A DNA stretch of 64,000 nucleotides from Asterias amurensis (lineage: Eukaryota; Echinodermata; Asteroidea; Forcipulatida; Asteriidae). Positions within the stretch are counted from its first letter, which is position 1. Every line of letters begins with the position of its first letter. Shown here piece after piece: positions 22,801 through 31,864 of the stretch. The stretch covers positions 7,089,501 through 7,153,500 of the forward strand of contig NC_092648.1 of the NCBI RefSeq assembly GCF_032118995.1. The letters are read 5' to 3'. A model generated the notes under the pieces. The model did not search any database. It had not been told where the DNA came from and saw only the letters and a program-made list of their open reading frames with translations. A program made the position numbers and the translations under genes.

Positions 22801-25516
22801 TATAGGTTGGAAGGTGTCTAAGGGAACTTTACAATTAATAACATTTTGGAGTTGGGGGGGGGGCTTACACAAAGAGCCTAACCTCTACCTTACATTCTGG
22901 TCAGTGTATTGTGAGTGGTGTGTTGTCTGGTTTTGAGACAGGCCACCTGTTGCTTGGTGAAGGAGGTCGCCGTGGGACCACTTTAGGTTGAATGTGGGTG
23001 GCGACCTCGGACTTACAATAATCTCCATACAGAAATTGCACTATTGATGCAAAACGTATCTTGCTGTTTTTAAACTATTGACACTATCTTTTGCCAGTAA
23101 ACTCAAATGAGTACATGAATACCGTTTTAGAATACGGTCTGTTCATGGCGGTATAGTGTTGCAGTTTCAGAGTTTACCCCATCACGGAAGTTTGTGAAAC
23201 TTATCACGTACGTCAAAGGCTGTTTTGAAGCTGTAAAAAAGAACTTTGCATTTGGTCAAAGTTGTTAAGCAAAACGACATTAAGTTTCCTTTTGAATAAG
23301 TCCATTCACACAATTGGTTAGAGCAGTGTGTCAGTCAGGTCTCAGAATGTACATTTTGCCTAATCCATTTTGTAGCCTAATTTAGCAATCGGCCCGTCGG
23401 GTTGGTTACTGGAGATAATATTAACAAAAGAGACCTCATGCAGCTGAATGGGGTACATTTTTAGGAGTTTGTATATTGACCCAAACTGGACGTAACAAAC
23501 CCTAAAAATAACTTGACATGCTTTCTGAAAGTGAAATAAGTTAGAGAAAATTAAGGAGTGAGGACGAATTTATCGTTTTTATTTAGTTTGTACGATATAG
23601 GGTTCCAGAGATATGGGATGTATGGAGGTTTGTTCCTAGAGCAGCGTGAACATGAACGCCGTCAGAAATTGTGTCGTTTTTTCGCGAGATGCAATAAGCC
23701 CAAAGTGACAATAAACAAAACACTTTTTTGACATTCACGTTTAGTGCTCCCGTAACGTGCAGCCTATTGACCATAAAGTTTACAAGACCAATTCAGATGA
23801 GAATAAACTAAAAAGAGGCCTACGCTCTTACCGCCCCCCCCCCCCCCCCCGACAAAAAACCAAAAAAACAGTAGATAAATTAGATTTGTGGCACACAGCA
23901 TGTTCCGAAAACTCGCTTTACTTATAGTGCTGTAGCAATGCTATGTATCGTGGGACGTGAAAATGTCATTTTTTGACGATGTTTTTAAAAAGGAAATGCA
24001 AGCATTATAAATGTATATTGAGTGTGTGGGGAAAGTTTTGGTAGTGTAGTACAAAAGAAACTTTAGTTATTGCTGGCTAACGGTCAGTTTCACCTATCAA
24101 CGCTGATTTGAAAAACGTATAGCGTTAAGGAGGCCCAAAATATTAGACCCCTATAAGGCTCACGGGGGAGCCTTATAGTTTCTAGAAGTATGCATAAGGT
24201 ACGTCGTCTAACCCAAAACGAGGTGGGCGCAGCCACTGCAAGTAGTGGCGGACGTGCGCAATAGCTTCATTTTGGGTTAGAATTATGACGCCATGCATAA
24301 ATATTAAGAGAGGCGTATAACACCCTCACCCACATTACATTTCGAAATATATGTGTAAAGGATTTTCATCATCTAGCAGGGTGCCGCGCGAAGCGCGGCA
24401 TCCCGCTAGTCTTTTATTAAAGGTTTTGCATATGTTTTTGACATGCTTATAAATAGGTTCCTTGCATAAGCTGCCATTACTGAGGTCAACATCATCATTT
24501 GGCAAAGGCTAGCATCTGTGGCCGCCTCATCCTCAAATTGCACTAGGGGTTCTGTTCTCTTTCAATCACTGAGGTCAAGCAATAGAAAGATGCATGTGTA
24601 CTGGCCACACAACAATCTCAGCTCATGATAGGTCCTCATTTGAACTCAGTGTCAGCTGCTGAAGTCTATTATGTCATTCTTTTGTAAATTATTTTCCAGA
24701 TAGAGAGTTTGGAGGGATTATTCAAGTTAAGGAGTTCGGAACAGTTGCTATAAAAGGTAATGTTTGTCACACTAGAACTGTTTAAGAATTTCAGGTCATT
24801 TGAGTCCCTACAAATTAATGGATTTAATTTTAGATTTGTTTGATATTTTTTAGAATGATCAACATTTGACGACTGAGATCCATTGCTCTGCCCTGTATGT
24901 AATGCATTGACTGATCTGAAATATTAACACACAACAAAATGGTGGATTATTTGCTTGAACATTGAGTTGAACATAAATGTTGTTTTCTTGTTGTCATCAT
25001 CCAGCTTGTGGGGACTTTGATGCTGCTAACCCATTTCTATGCATGGACTTGGTCTACATAAATACCTTACTTACCCATGGTTATGGCTTCAATGCTGATA
25101 CAGAGCTAGTGGTAAGTAAATACAAGAATCCATGTTACCCTCAGCGCCGAGCATGTTTGAAAGTCTTGATGGATGCATGCACGAATGCGCATTGCCTTGG
25201 GGACTCATTCATTTTCATGCATTAATGTCCTGCAGAATAGACACATGGATTCCTAGTCTAAAACACACATTTTTTGTCGTTTAAGAGAAATGTTTTTAAG
25301 TGTTCCAATTTCAATAAACAAACAAACATTCATTCTGGGTGATGTACACAAAACTGTCATCCTTTCAATGAGAACTACTTAACCCATCAACTCTAAAATT
25401 GCTTTCCTTTTTGTCTTTAGATGAGTGAACAGATCCGTGGATTTGACATAAGCTGGGCATTAGGTGCAACCATTGACCTTCTTCATACACACTGGGACAA
25501 CACTGGACATTTATAA
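10158..25516 (+). CDS. ENTPD5: ENTPD5/6-like nucleoside diphosphatase (complete, 10 exons)
   Basis: Exons: 10158-10527, 15507-15586, 17313-17456, 18474-18591, 19581-19758, 21017-21126, 21714-21953, 24700-24756, 25005-25111, 25421-25516; all GT-AG and in phase, 1500 nt, 499 residues. It belongs to the GDA1/CD39 family, hydrolysing UDP/GDP in the secretory pathway. Residues 11-29 are one hydrophobic segment after a short basic tail, giving a type II signal anchor as in ENTPD6. Apyrase regions are seen: FDAGSTGSRIHV (ACR1), KATAGLRL (ACR2), DGIHEGEFIWLTVNFL (ACR3, with catalytic Glu), LDLGGGSTQITF (ACR4), SYLGLGLKAARLG, and SWALGA (ACR5). Paired cysteines occur in TVCLP, FNICSK, ACGDF and PFLCMD. 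Sequence is closer to ENTPD5 in exons 2-3. ACR3 differs from the usual DGSDEG. Without the anchor the length matches ENTPD5 (428 aa). Confidence 0.93.
10608..10764. mobile_element. 157-bp MITE (ataaggtttatcgcgaat ends) in ENTPD5 intron 1
   Basis: The 18-bp termini at 10608-10625 and 10747-10764 are perfect inverted repeats. There is no coding content. Its ends resemble those of the 37351-37502 element (pairs of rcctt..cgcaaat), so the two may be one family. Confidence 0.8.
11070..13400 (-). mobile_element. LINE remnant with endonuclease end and RT, minus strand, split by SINE-like units
   Basis: Read from high to low coordinates it holds the end of an AP endonuclease domain (FYNFPVSWET, then LLNSILDLVITTC, then ISDNNTILT; 13375-13130). 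A linker follows (RKVYNFNKADPENLKQLM, then EQPKRFWSFY). The reverse transcriptase C-terminal half comes after 12016 (GVPQGTVLGPLLFLIFINDL, LFADDCLIYR, LGLLRRNL, KIQRRAARFVFHEY, then FFPQTVSMWNTL). Frameshifts are frequent. The RT core between 12016 and 12750 is missing and replaced by SINE-like units. It is an inactive Jockey/CR1-like element in ENTPD5 intron 1. Confidence 0.8.
12021..12752. mobile_element. tRNA-derived SINE-like units, three heads
   Basis: A tRNA-like head with A-box tagtctagttggtaagacac and a degenerate B-box (ggttttgaatccc) lies inverted at 12021-12093. Plus-strand heads lie at 12266-12320 and 12714-12752. The two plus heads are each preceded by the same 80-110 bp body (ggtaaaaaccaaaat through tctagctac). 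The first unit lies opposite to the other two. They are not functional tRNA genes: no acceptor stem or intact T-arm is found. Confidence 0.6.
13636..13852 (+). mobile_element. CR1/L2-like LINE 3' end with (ATTG)n tail
   Basis: The frame reads RCLWNKLPNHIRDTTSFITF then KALLKAHLFQEAY, the last residues of CR1/L2 proteins. It is followed by a short 3' UTR with a tttaggtgctataaa motif and then (tgat)11 to 13842, the typical 3' microsatellite of this clade. Confidence 0.85.
13853..14940 (-). mobile_element. LINE RT C-terminal half, minus strand
   Basis: From high to low coordinates: YVKLFADDCVLCQKIKCEDD (FADD active site), QLQYWEDD, LLRPIIEHASVIWDP, MVQRRDARFVL, VLEQLRWQSLQERRAHAK, and near 13950 IWNALPTTVV. 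This is the C-terminal half of a Jockey/CR1-like RT, the same clade as 55683-56060. Stops and frameshifts make it a remnant. Confidence 0.78.
15764..16150. mobile_element. MITE family A, full copy (387 bp)
   Basis: Termini ttaaaggcagtggacactat and its inverse (atagtgtccactgcctttaa) bound a non-coding body with an internal palindrome around ggtctcgaaatcaa. Both ends have TTAA, suggesting a TTAA target site. It lies in ENTPD5 intron 2. Other copies: 9691-9779, 27406-27798, 28561-29658, 42930-43278. Confidence 0.88.
16312..16475. mobile_element. Possible 164-bp MITE (gcaggcctgg ends)
   Basis: gcaggcctggaat at the left pairs with atgccaggcctgc at the right. The body is non-coding, although a 180-residue minus-strand frame crosses it without similarity I recognise. 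Confidence 0.45.
16476..17312. other. ENTPD5 intron 2 remainder
   Basis: No further repeat, exon or RNA gene was recognised. The open frames on both strands show no conserved domain and break in the usual way for intron sequence. Confidence 0.4.
17457..18473. other. ENTPD5 intron 3
   Basis: AT-rich intron sequence bounded by GTAAGT and a pyrimidine-poor tctacatgtacag acceptor. I see no repeat or gene in it. Confidence 0.5.
19105..19245. mobile_element. Hairpin MITE in ENTPD5 intron 4
   Basis: The left half (ggggcc..gatttcacgaaactt then tacgcaactgcgtaag) pairs along almost its whole length with the right half (cttatacgcagttgcc then aaagttttgtgaaatc), centred near 19178. It folds into a single long hairpin of about 140 bp. 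Confidence 0.82.
20441..20757. mobile_element. MITE with ggcataaaaaaaa ends in ENTPD5 intron 5
   Basis: Left end ggcataaaaaaaaatgttat plus gttggcgtaac pairs with the right end gttacgtcaacacaagtttt plus ttttatgcc. The inner segments ctaccctaaa and its inverse also pair. No coding content. Confidence 0.65.
22076..24409 (+). mobile_element. Non-autonomous Helitron (2.33 kb) in ENTPD5 intron 7
   Basis: The left end is A|TCTATACTATTAAAAGCG, a typical Helitron 5' TC end. The right end has the hairpin gccgcgcgaagcgcggc followed by atcccgCTAG|T, the typical 3' hairpin plus CTRR. Insertion between A and T fits Helitron targeting, with no duplication. No Rep/helicase frame is present. Inside, a 70-bp segment with caaccactggtcgatgttgt occurs twice (22286 and 22606), a motif ggttctccggattggttca occurs twice (22366 and 22461), and a palindromic insert lies at 24148-24303. 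Confidence 0.85.
24148..24303. repeat. Palindromic insert inside the Helitron
   Basis: It starts with the ataaggctc/gagccttat hairpin and the tagtttctagaag motif shared with 4491-4547. It continues with ctaacccaaaacga (24209) pairing with tcattttgggttag (24268) inside gcataa...ttatg(a) outer pairs. The centre is GC-rich. Confidence 0.55.
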
Positions 25517-27405
25517 TACATAAAGTATTTCATCTTCTTTTCTTGGCTGTAAAAGTCTCTACTTTTTTATAAAACTCTTTTTTACACTTAATGTTTCAGA
25601 CTCTTTTAAAGTAATATTATTTGTTCTGTGCAATAATTTACTGTCTTTTTTTCAATTTGAAATGAAATTTTACTCATGCTACAAACAGTACTTAACTTCT
25701 ATCCGTGCGCAGGCTCATATGTGTGAAAAGGTTTTAATACTTATATACAAACTTGCAGGGATGACAAATTTCCAAATGTGTATGTCAGCCTGATGGAAAT
25801 TGTTTTTGTTCTCTCTTTAGATATAGCAAAATCATGTTTTTTATATTTTTTTCTAGTTTACTGTTGAGGTGAGTGTGTCAGATTATTTTTTTTTAACTGA
25901 AGTGATGACCAAAAGGTGCGAAGATAACCATCATGCATGTAAATGTATCCCAAAATTATGGATCGGTTATATTTTTGTTTGTGCGTCTGTAAAAGTGTTT
26001 CTTGTATACATGTCTTCCAGCATTAACTGGTTAGCTAGGTAGTCCCAAAGTCACATGATTGGGCCTATTGTTGATTCCAGTTTTAAAGCTTCCGTACGTT
26101 TATATGTTTGTTTGTAATTTATAGCTCTATTTTATCTTTTAACATATATATATTTGTATTCAACAATATTTGGATCACTGTTTGGCAGAAATGATGATGT
26201 GAATAAAGTTTATGGTTTATTTAATTAAATAAAAGTGAGTTTGGGGAGTTTGAGTGGGTGGGGTAATGTATGTTAGTTTGGTTATGTTCTATTTTGTGTA
26301 GGTTATTTGTTGAATCATACGATAACCATATCAGGGAACTGTTGTTGCTTTTGTTCAATATTGAGACATATTAGTCTTGATTGATACATTATCAGGAAAA
26401 TAGTTCATGAAACATTTTGGGGTTTTCAGTACAGTGTGCAATGGGCAAGTTGAAATGAATGTTTATGTTTTGTTCACATTTAATACAGCTCAAGCTACAG
26501 TCGAGTAAAATGCTCATTTACAAACATTTCTATAACTGATGTTTCCTCGTTGAATGAAGGTCTCATCATTGCATTTGGAATGAAAACAAATCATTCATCA
26601 GTTTTGAAAAGAAACAGAATAAAACCAACCTGCATACTTTCCACTCTGTGACACTCAAAATAATAAACAGCAATGTAATCGGTGTTTAAATTATGACAGT
26701 ATTTCAGACAGTTTTTTATTATTAATTTAATTTATTTTAAATGCAACTATTTTTGCACCCAACACTGGGCACATTCAGGGTCTGCTTAACAAATTACTTC
26801 TGTCATTATGTTGATTTTTTTATTATTTTTAGGACAATGGTTTTTTAACAGTAACCATGGTAACTTTACTCCCATCTTTTAGTTTTTAATGAAAGTACCG
26901 GGAATCAAGCTGTGAAAATGTTACTGTACAAAAAGTGCTACTTGATGATATTAGTTTTTATTTGGTTTTAAATGCATGGAGGTAGAAACCTTTTGCCTGC
27001 TTACTTTGGCAGTTTTAGATATTTGGCTAGTTTGTCCAGTTCTTATTTAATTTGGGAATCTTTTGGCCAGATTTGATGATATGTATTTTAAAATGTTTGG
27101 CTGTATTTTAACTGCAATCTGTGAGTTTTATAATTACATGAACTGATTCTCAATACTGAATAAGGGGCCAGACTAGGTTGGATACCAGTCTACAGTCACA
27201 TCTGGTGAAGGACTCTTAGAAATCTCAGAGGGTTTACTCTGTTAAAGAGGAAAAAGTGCGTTGAAATTTGGGAACATGGGGGGATACCCGACTGCGCCAA
27301 TCAGGCACAATGAAGCATTGAATTAATTTCCAAAATGGCGAGAGCTAAACATCGACACAAGTTCAGAAACTGTGAAAGCTTATTTTGTAGACATTTCTTT
27401 TGTAG
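25517..27405 (+). other. ENTPD5 3' UTR and downstream sequence
   Basis: The stop codon TAA ends at 25516. AATAAA at 26202-26207 and a second copy at 26227 are likely poly(A) signals, giving a 3' UTR of about 700 nt. The remainder is AT-rich and holds no repeat or exon that I recognise. Confidence 0.45.
26202..26207 (+). terminator. Candidate poly(A) signal of ENTPD5
   Basis: AATAAA lies 686 nt after the stop codon, followed by T/GT-rich sequence. It is the best placed of several hexamers downstream. Confidence 0.5.
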
Positions 27406-27798
27406 TTAAAGACACTGGACACTATTGGTAATTGTCAAAGACAAATCTTCTCACTTGGTGCATCTCAACATATGCATAAAATAACAAACCTGTGGAAATT
27501 TTGACTCAATTGGTTGTCGAAGTTGCGAGATAATAATGTGAGACTTGGAAAATACCCTTGTCACACGGAAGTTTTGTGCTTTCAGATGCTTGATTTTTGA
27601 GACCTCAAATTCTAAATCTGAGGTCTCGAAATAAAATTGGTGGAAAACTACTTCTTTCTCGGAAAACTACGTCACTTCAGAGGGAGCCGTTTTTCACAAT
27701 GTTTTATACCATCAACCTCACCCCATTACTTGTTACCAAGTAAGGTTTTATGTTAATAATTACTTTGAGTAATTACCAATAGTGTATACTGCCTTTAA
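27406..27798. mobile_element. MITE family A, full copy (393 bp)
   Basis: ttaaagacactggacactat at the left and atagtgtatactgcctttaa at the right. The body is inverted relative to the 15764 copy, with the same internal ggtctcgaaat palindrome. TTAA lies at both ends. Confidence 0.87.
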
Positions 27799-28693
27799 CT
27801 ACCCAGCCACAAGTTTTGCCAACCTTGGATGGCATGGCAGAGTTTGGGTAACTTTCACTGCAACAAATATTTATCAAAGCTCTACAGTATACCTACTTCA
27901 CTGATAAATCAATTGTGCTACTCGGTACAAAAAGTAAATATTGTGATGTTGACTCGAGCGGTGTAAAGTCTTCGCTGCAGCTGGGTTTAACATCTAGTTT
28001 CTGTTAGGAACTGACACACCAAAATAACTGACTTGAAGCACCGTCTCTTTTAACGTTATTAATAATCATGCCCTGGGTTTACAATTACTGACCTGCTCAC
28101 TGCCTCTATTCATCATTAAACACGTTTAAATGCTTCATTAAAAAGGGCAACCATGTGTCAATCCAGTTGTACAATTTGCCATCCATACAAAATGATGGTA
28201 AAAGTTTGTAAATAAAGGAAGGTTTTTAAATAACTTCACCAAATGCATCAGGGAAGTATGAAAAACAAATTACAAAAACAATATTTCTGTCATAAATCTT
28301 CTGTTGAATAAATATGCACATGTTTAATATATTTGTGTGAGGTTATTGGAGGCATTGCATGGAAGGATACAAAAAAATACCTTTTCACACTACAGAGCCA
28401 TTTCCTGGGAAATAAACTCCTGGGAAAATACCACGGCCACCCCAGCAACCATTCTCACTATCCCAATTTGGTAACTCCTGGAAGAACTATTTCCCAGGAA
28501 TATGCTTCCATGGTTTTATGACCAGGTTCAGCGACTTGTAGGATTGGGTAAAGTGTTCTATTAAAGACACTGGACACTATTGGTAATTGTCAAAGACCAG
28601 TCTTCTCATTTGGTGTATCTCAACATATGCACAAAATAACAAACCTGTGAAAATTTGAACAAAATTTGGCGTCGAAGTTGCGAGATAATAATG

Positions 28694-28933
28694 GGTAAGT
28701 TCGAATAACTTCCCTGGGTCTTCCCCCGGTATGTTCGAATAGCTGTGACGTCATTCCAGGGCTCACCCGGGTCAGCCCCAAGTGCCCTGCTTGTGGAGTG
28801 GGTCACTTGGGGGCTGGCCCCAGGTGCATGACAGCACCATGAGAGGGTGAGAGATCGTTCGATTAGCTCAATGTCAGGGGCTCCCCCGAGTGAGCACCAC
28901 GGGGTCGACACAGGGAAGCTAATCAAATGCACC
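28694..28933. mobile_element. 240-bp GGTGC-ended MITE with 5-bp target duplication
   Basis: Ends ggtaagttcgaataacttcc and its imperfect inverse ggaagctaatcaaatgcacc are flanked by TAATG on both sides (28689-28693 and 28934-28938). It interrupts the MITE A copy. The ends match the 33147-33298 element. Confidence 0.8.
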
Positions 28934-29100
28934 TAATGGAAGAAAAAACACCCTTGTCACACGAAGTTGTGTGCTTTCAGATGCTTGAAATTGGGACCTC
29001 AAAATTTAATTCTGAGGTCTCAAAATAAAATTTGTGGAAAACTACGATTTTTAAGAGGGAGCTTTTTCTCAAAATGTTTTATATTATATAACTGACATAC

Positions 29101-29412
29101 AGATCCTTGTCATTTGATTGGTGGAACTTACTTCATGTGACATTCACTATTACTCCCATCCGCACCGGCGATCAAAAAGACCTATTCGCCCATGGGGAAC
29201 AGCATTTCCCATTCAACAGTTAGGATCATCCTTGTTCCCAATGTTTTTGAGCAGTACAGCGCCGCCGGGCCGCTGCTAAAACCTGTGCAAAAGGTTGTGA
29301 TCCGGTTTGTGCATTGTTGCTGCTACTCGGCGCTATATGATTTGTGGTTGTCAGTAATTTGTGTGATTTTTCATAATGTTATACTTTTAAAATACATCAA
29401 ATGACAAGGATC
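29101..29412. mobile_element. Small inverted-repeat element (agatccttgtcatttga ends)
   Basis: agatccttgtcatttga at 29101-29117 is matched by tcaaatgacaaggatct at 29396-29412. It lies within the MITE A copy and carries no coding domain. Confidence 0.7.
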
Positions 29413-29416
29413 TATA

Positions 29417-29568
29417 AAACAAATATTGAGTGGCTTTAATTAGTGGAATGGAAGGAATATTATCGCTCGGTAAAATTTGGACTGTTCCATTTCACGAGGC
29501 GAAAGTCAAAATTTGACCTTGCGATAATATTGCTCCCATTCCACTCTGAGCCACTCAATATTTGTATA
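29417..29568. mobile_element. Hairpin MITE with acaaatattgagtggct ends
   Basis: The halves aaacaaatattgagtggc and gccactcaatatttgta pair, as do ggaatggaag/ctcccattcc and atattatcgc/gcgataatat. The ends resemble the 6970-8003 foldback element, so this may be its short derivative. Confidence 0.75.
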
Positions 29569-29654
29569 CTATCAACAGCTCTCCATTGCCTGTTACTAAG
29601 TAAGTTTTTATGCTAACAATTATTTTGAGTAATTACCATTAGTGTCCACTGCCA

Positions 29655-30044
29655 TTAAACGAACACGTTGCCTTGGATCGGCCGAGTTGGTCTTTGAAAA
29701 GCGTTCTGTAACCATTTGTTATAAAACCATTATGGTTAGAAAGATGTTGTATAAGTAGAATACAATGATCTACACAAATATGCCTTGAAATTGCGTAGTT
29801 TTTGTTTTACCTCGTCGATTAACATGGTCGGCCATTTATGGGAGTCAAAAATTTGACTCCCATAAATGGCCGACCGTGTTAGTTCGCGACGTAAAATGAA
29901 AACCGTGCAATTTTGAGTGATACTTGTGTGGATCATTGTATTCTACTTTTAAAACATCTTTCTAACCATATCGATTTTATAACAAATGGTTTCAAATTCT
30001 TTTTATAGACCACATCGTCCGATCCAAGGCAACGTGTTCCTTTA
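29655..30044. mobile_element. MITE family B palindrome, copy 1
   Basis: The 390-bp near-palindrome starts gaacacgttgccttggatcg and ends with the inverse. The centre is the perfect hairpin gggagtcaaa/tttgactccc within ggccatttatgg/ccataaatggcc. A second copy lies at 45541-45930. TTAA borders it, shared with the end of the MITE A copy. Confidence 0.88.
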
Positions 30045-30214
30045 AAGGAACATTACAAAAATTGTGAGAAAAAAACTTGTCTAAGATCACAGATTTACAT
30101 AAAACAAACACGGTCTCATAATGATAGTACACAGCATCCCTTGAAATATTTGTCTGAAATGTCATATTTGGCATGTTTGGTGAGACATTGGCGAGTTTTT
30201 TATTTTTTATTTTT

Positions 30215-30583
30215 TTAAAGCCATTGTACACTTTCGGTAAACAGTATTGTCCAAGTCCCACACTTCGCGTATCACAAGTTATATATAAAATAACAAACCT
30301 GTGAACATTTAGGCTCAATCGGTTATCGGAGTCGGGAGAAAATAACGGGAAAACCCACTTTTGTTTCCGCACGTTTCGCCGTGTCATGACATACGTTTAA
30401 AATAAATCTGTAATTCTCGCTATCGAGAATTGATATTGTTTTAATGTTTTCTCAAAGAGTAAAGCATTTCATGGAATAATATTTCAAGAAAAGTCTTTCA
30501 CCATTACCTTCTGTAAACCCTGCAAGTTATTTGTAAATCTGTGAACTTTTTTTTTTCCCTGTACCGAAAGTGTATGGCTTTAA
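30215..30583. mobile_element. MITE family C (369 bp)
   Basis: ttaaagccattgtacacttt plus cggta at the left is the inverse of taccg plus aaagtgtatggctttaa at the right. TTAA ends are again present. An internal palindrome lies near 30418 (ctcgctatcgag). No coding content. Confidence 0.82.
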
Positions 30584-31540
30584 TCGATATCATGCAAAAT
30601 GTGTTACTTGTTTTTCACTTTTTTTCTTGTCATGCAAAATGTGAAATCGTTTTTCCACTAATTTCTCGTCACCAAGAGGGACATTGGATCTCAAACTTCT
30701 ACAGTCAGTTTTTGTATATGTATGGTGGTTTACATCAAGTTCTTAAACTGCCAGCAATTGTTTGTTTGCAAAAACCATCTCTGTAATGTTACTCTACCTG
30801 GAAAGTGTGTTGACTTGACATGCACTGGCTATTAGTTTTACAGTTTGTTTATAAATATTGTTTATATTGTTTATCAATCGCTTATTCAGATTTATTGTTC
30901 CATCCGGTTTACCTCTGGCCAATTTTTAAATGTTTAAATTAAATTTGTTTCTAGGTTGACGAAACTTATCCAATAAAAATGGTTTTGTTTTGTTTTACAG
31001 CTCAAATTTTATGGCCTTTGTGCCAAGGTCAAAGTGGCATTGCCCTTTTTTCACTGTGATTGTACACATTCTAAATTCAACAAATGTAAACTGACAAATT
31101 CTGATAATTTTAAACAGTATTTTATTGTTGAAGTCATTTATTAATGGCAATAACTGCATGGTTATGACTTTGGTTGGTGGCTGGTTGCTGTTGATAGACC
31201 CCTTTGATAGACTCTCCTTTGGCTGGGTCCATTGACAATGGCTAGCCACCAAACCGCAAACATCTATAGTAAAAAAATTATTTAACTATTCAAAATTTCT
31301 TATATTTAAAATTAATCCCGACTCAAATGATTGAGCCACTCTTTCGCAACAGGACTATGAACATTCTTCTTCGCACGCTCAATGTTGATGGCAACGCAGA
31401 TTGCGCAATGAGAGCCAACATTGAAAGGGGGGGCCGGGTGCGGGGGGCCAACGAGATACACTTATTAGATAGCACTTATTTTAATCAATGGAACAAGCAC
31501 CGAGGCTTGATTCTTAGCTCACTTGTTTTGCTTACTTTGC
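30584..31540. other. Intergenic stretch downstream of BANF1
   Basis: AT-rich sequence with no repeat or gene recognised. Reverse-strand AATAAA hexamers at 31126-31121 and 31142-31137 could serve BANF1, which would give a 3' UTR of about 730 nt. Confidence 0.35.
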
Positions 31541-31549
31541 TAAACGTAG

Positions 31550-31592
31550 AGCCAGACTTGTGAAAATGCAACTTGTCTGGCTCCACAAGTTT
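31550..31592 (-). repeat. Small hairpin downstream of the BANF1 stop
   Basis: gagccagacttgt and acttgtctggctc pair around a short AT loop. It lies about 270 nt after the BANF1 stop, so it may be within the 3' UTR. Confidence 0.45.
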
Positions 31593-31864
31593 AGTGGTAG
31601 GAAATTTTAAGGAAACCTTTTGGAGTTTGCACTAACAGTTCCTTATAATGGTTCATTACAATTTTAAAAAACATAATTTGTTTTTTGTCAACGTAATACT
31701 TTTTATACATACATGTAGTAGGCAAAACTGCAAAGCAAGATACAATAAAAGTCACATATAAAAGGTTCATCAAAGTACAGTGCCTACTTGCTGAGAAAAC
31801 AGCAACAAGCTGTTCTGTATTGAACCAATCCAGACACAATGGTGTAAATGACATTATTATGCAG

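Larger units (their letters stand above)
28561..29658. mobile_element. MITE family A copy split by later insertions
   Basis: Left end ttaaagacactggacactat (28561), right end ending tagtgtccactgccattaa (29658). Removing 28694-28933 and about 29090-29572 restores a collinear copy of the family A body. Order of events is therefore family A first, the others later. Confidence 0.85.
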
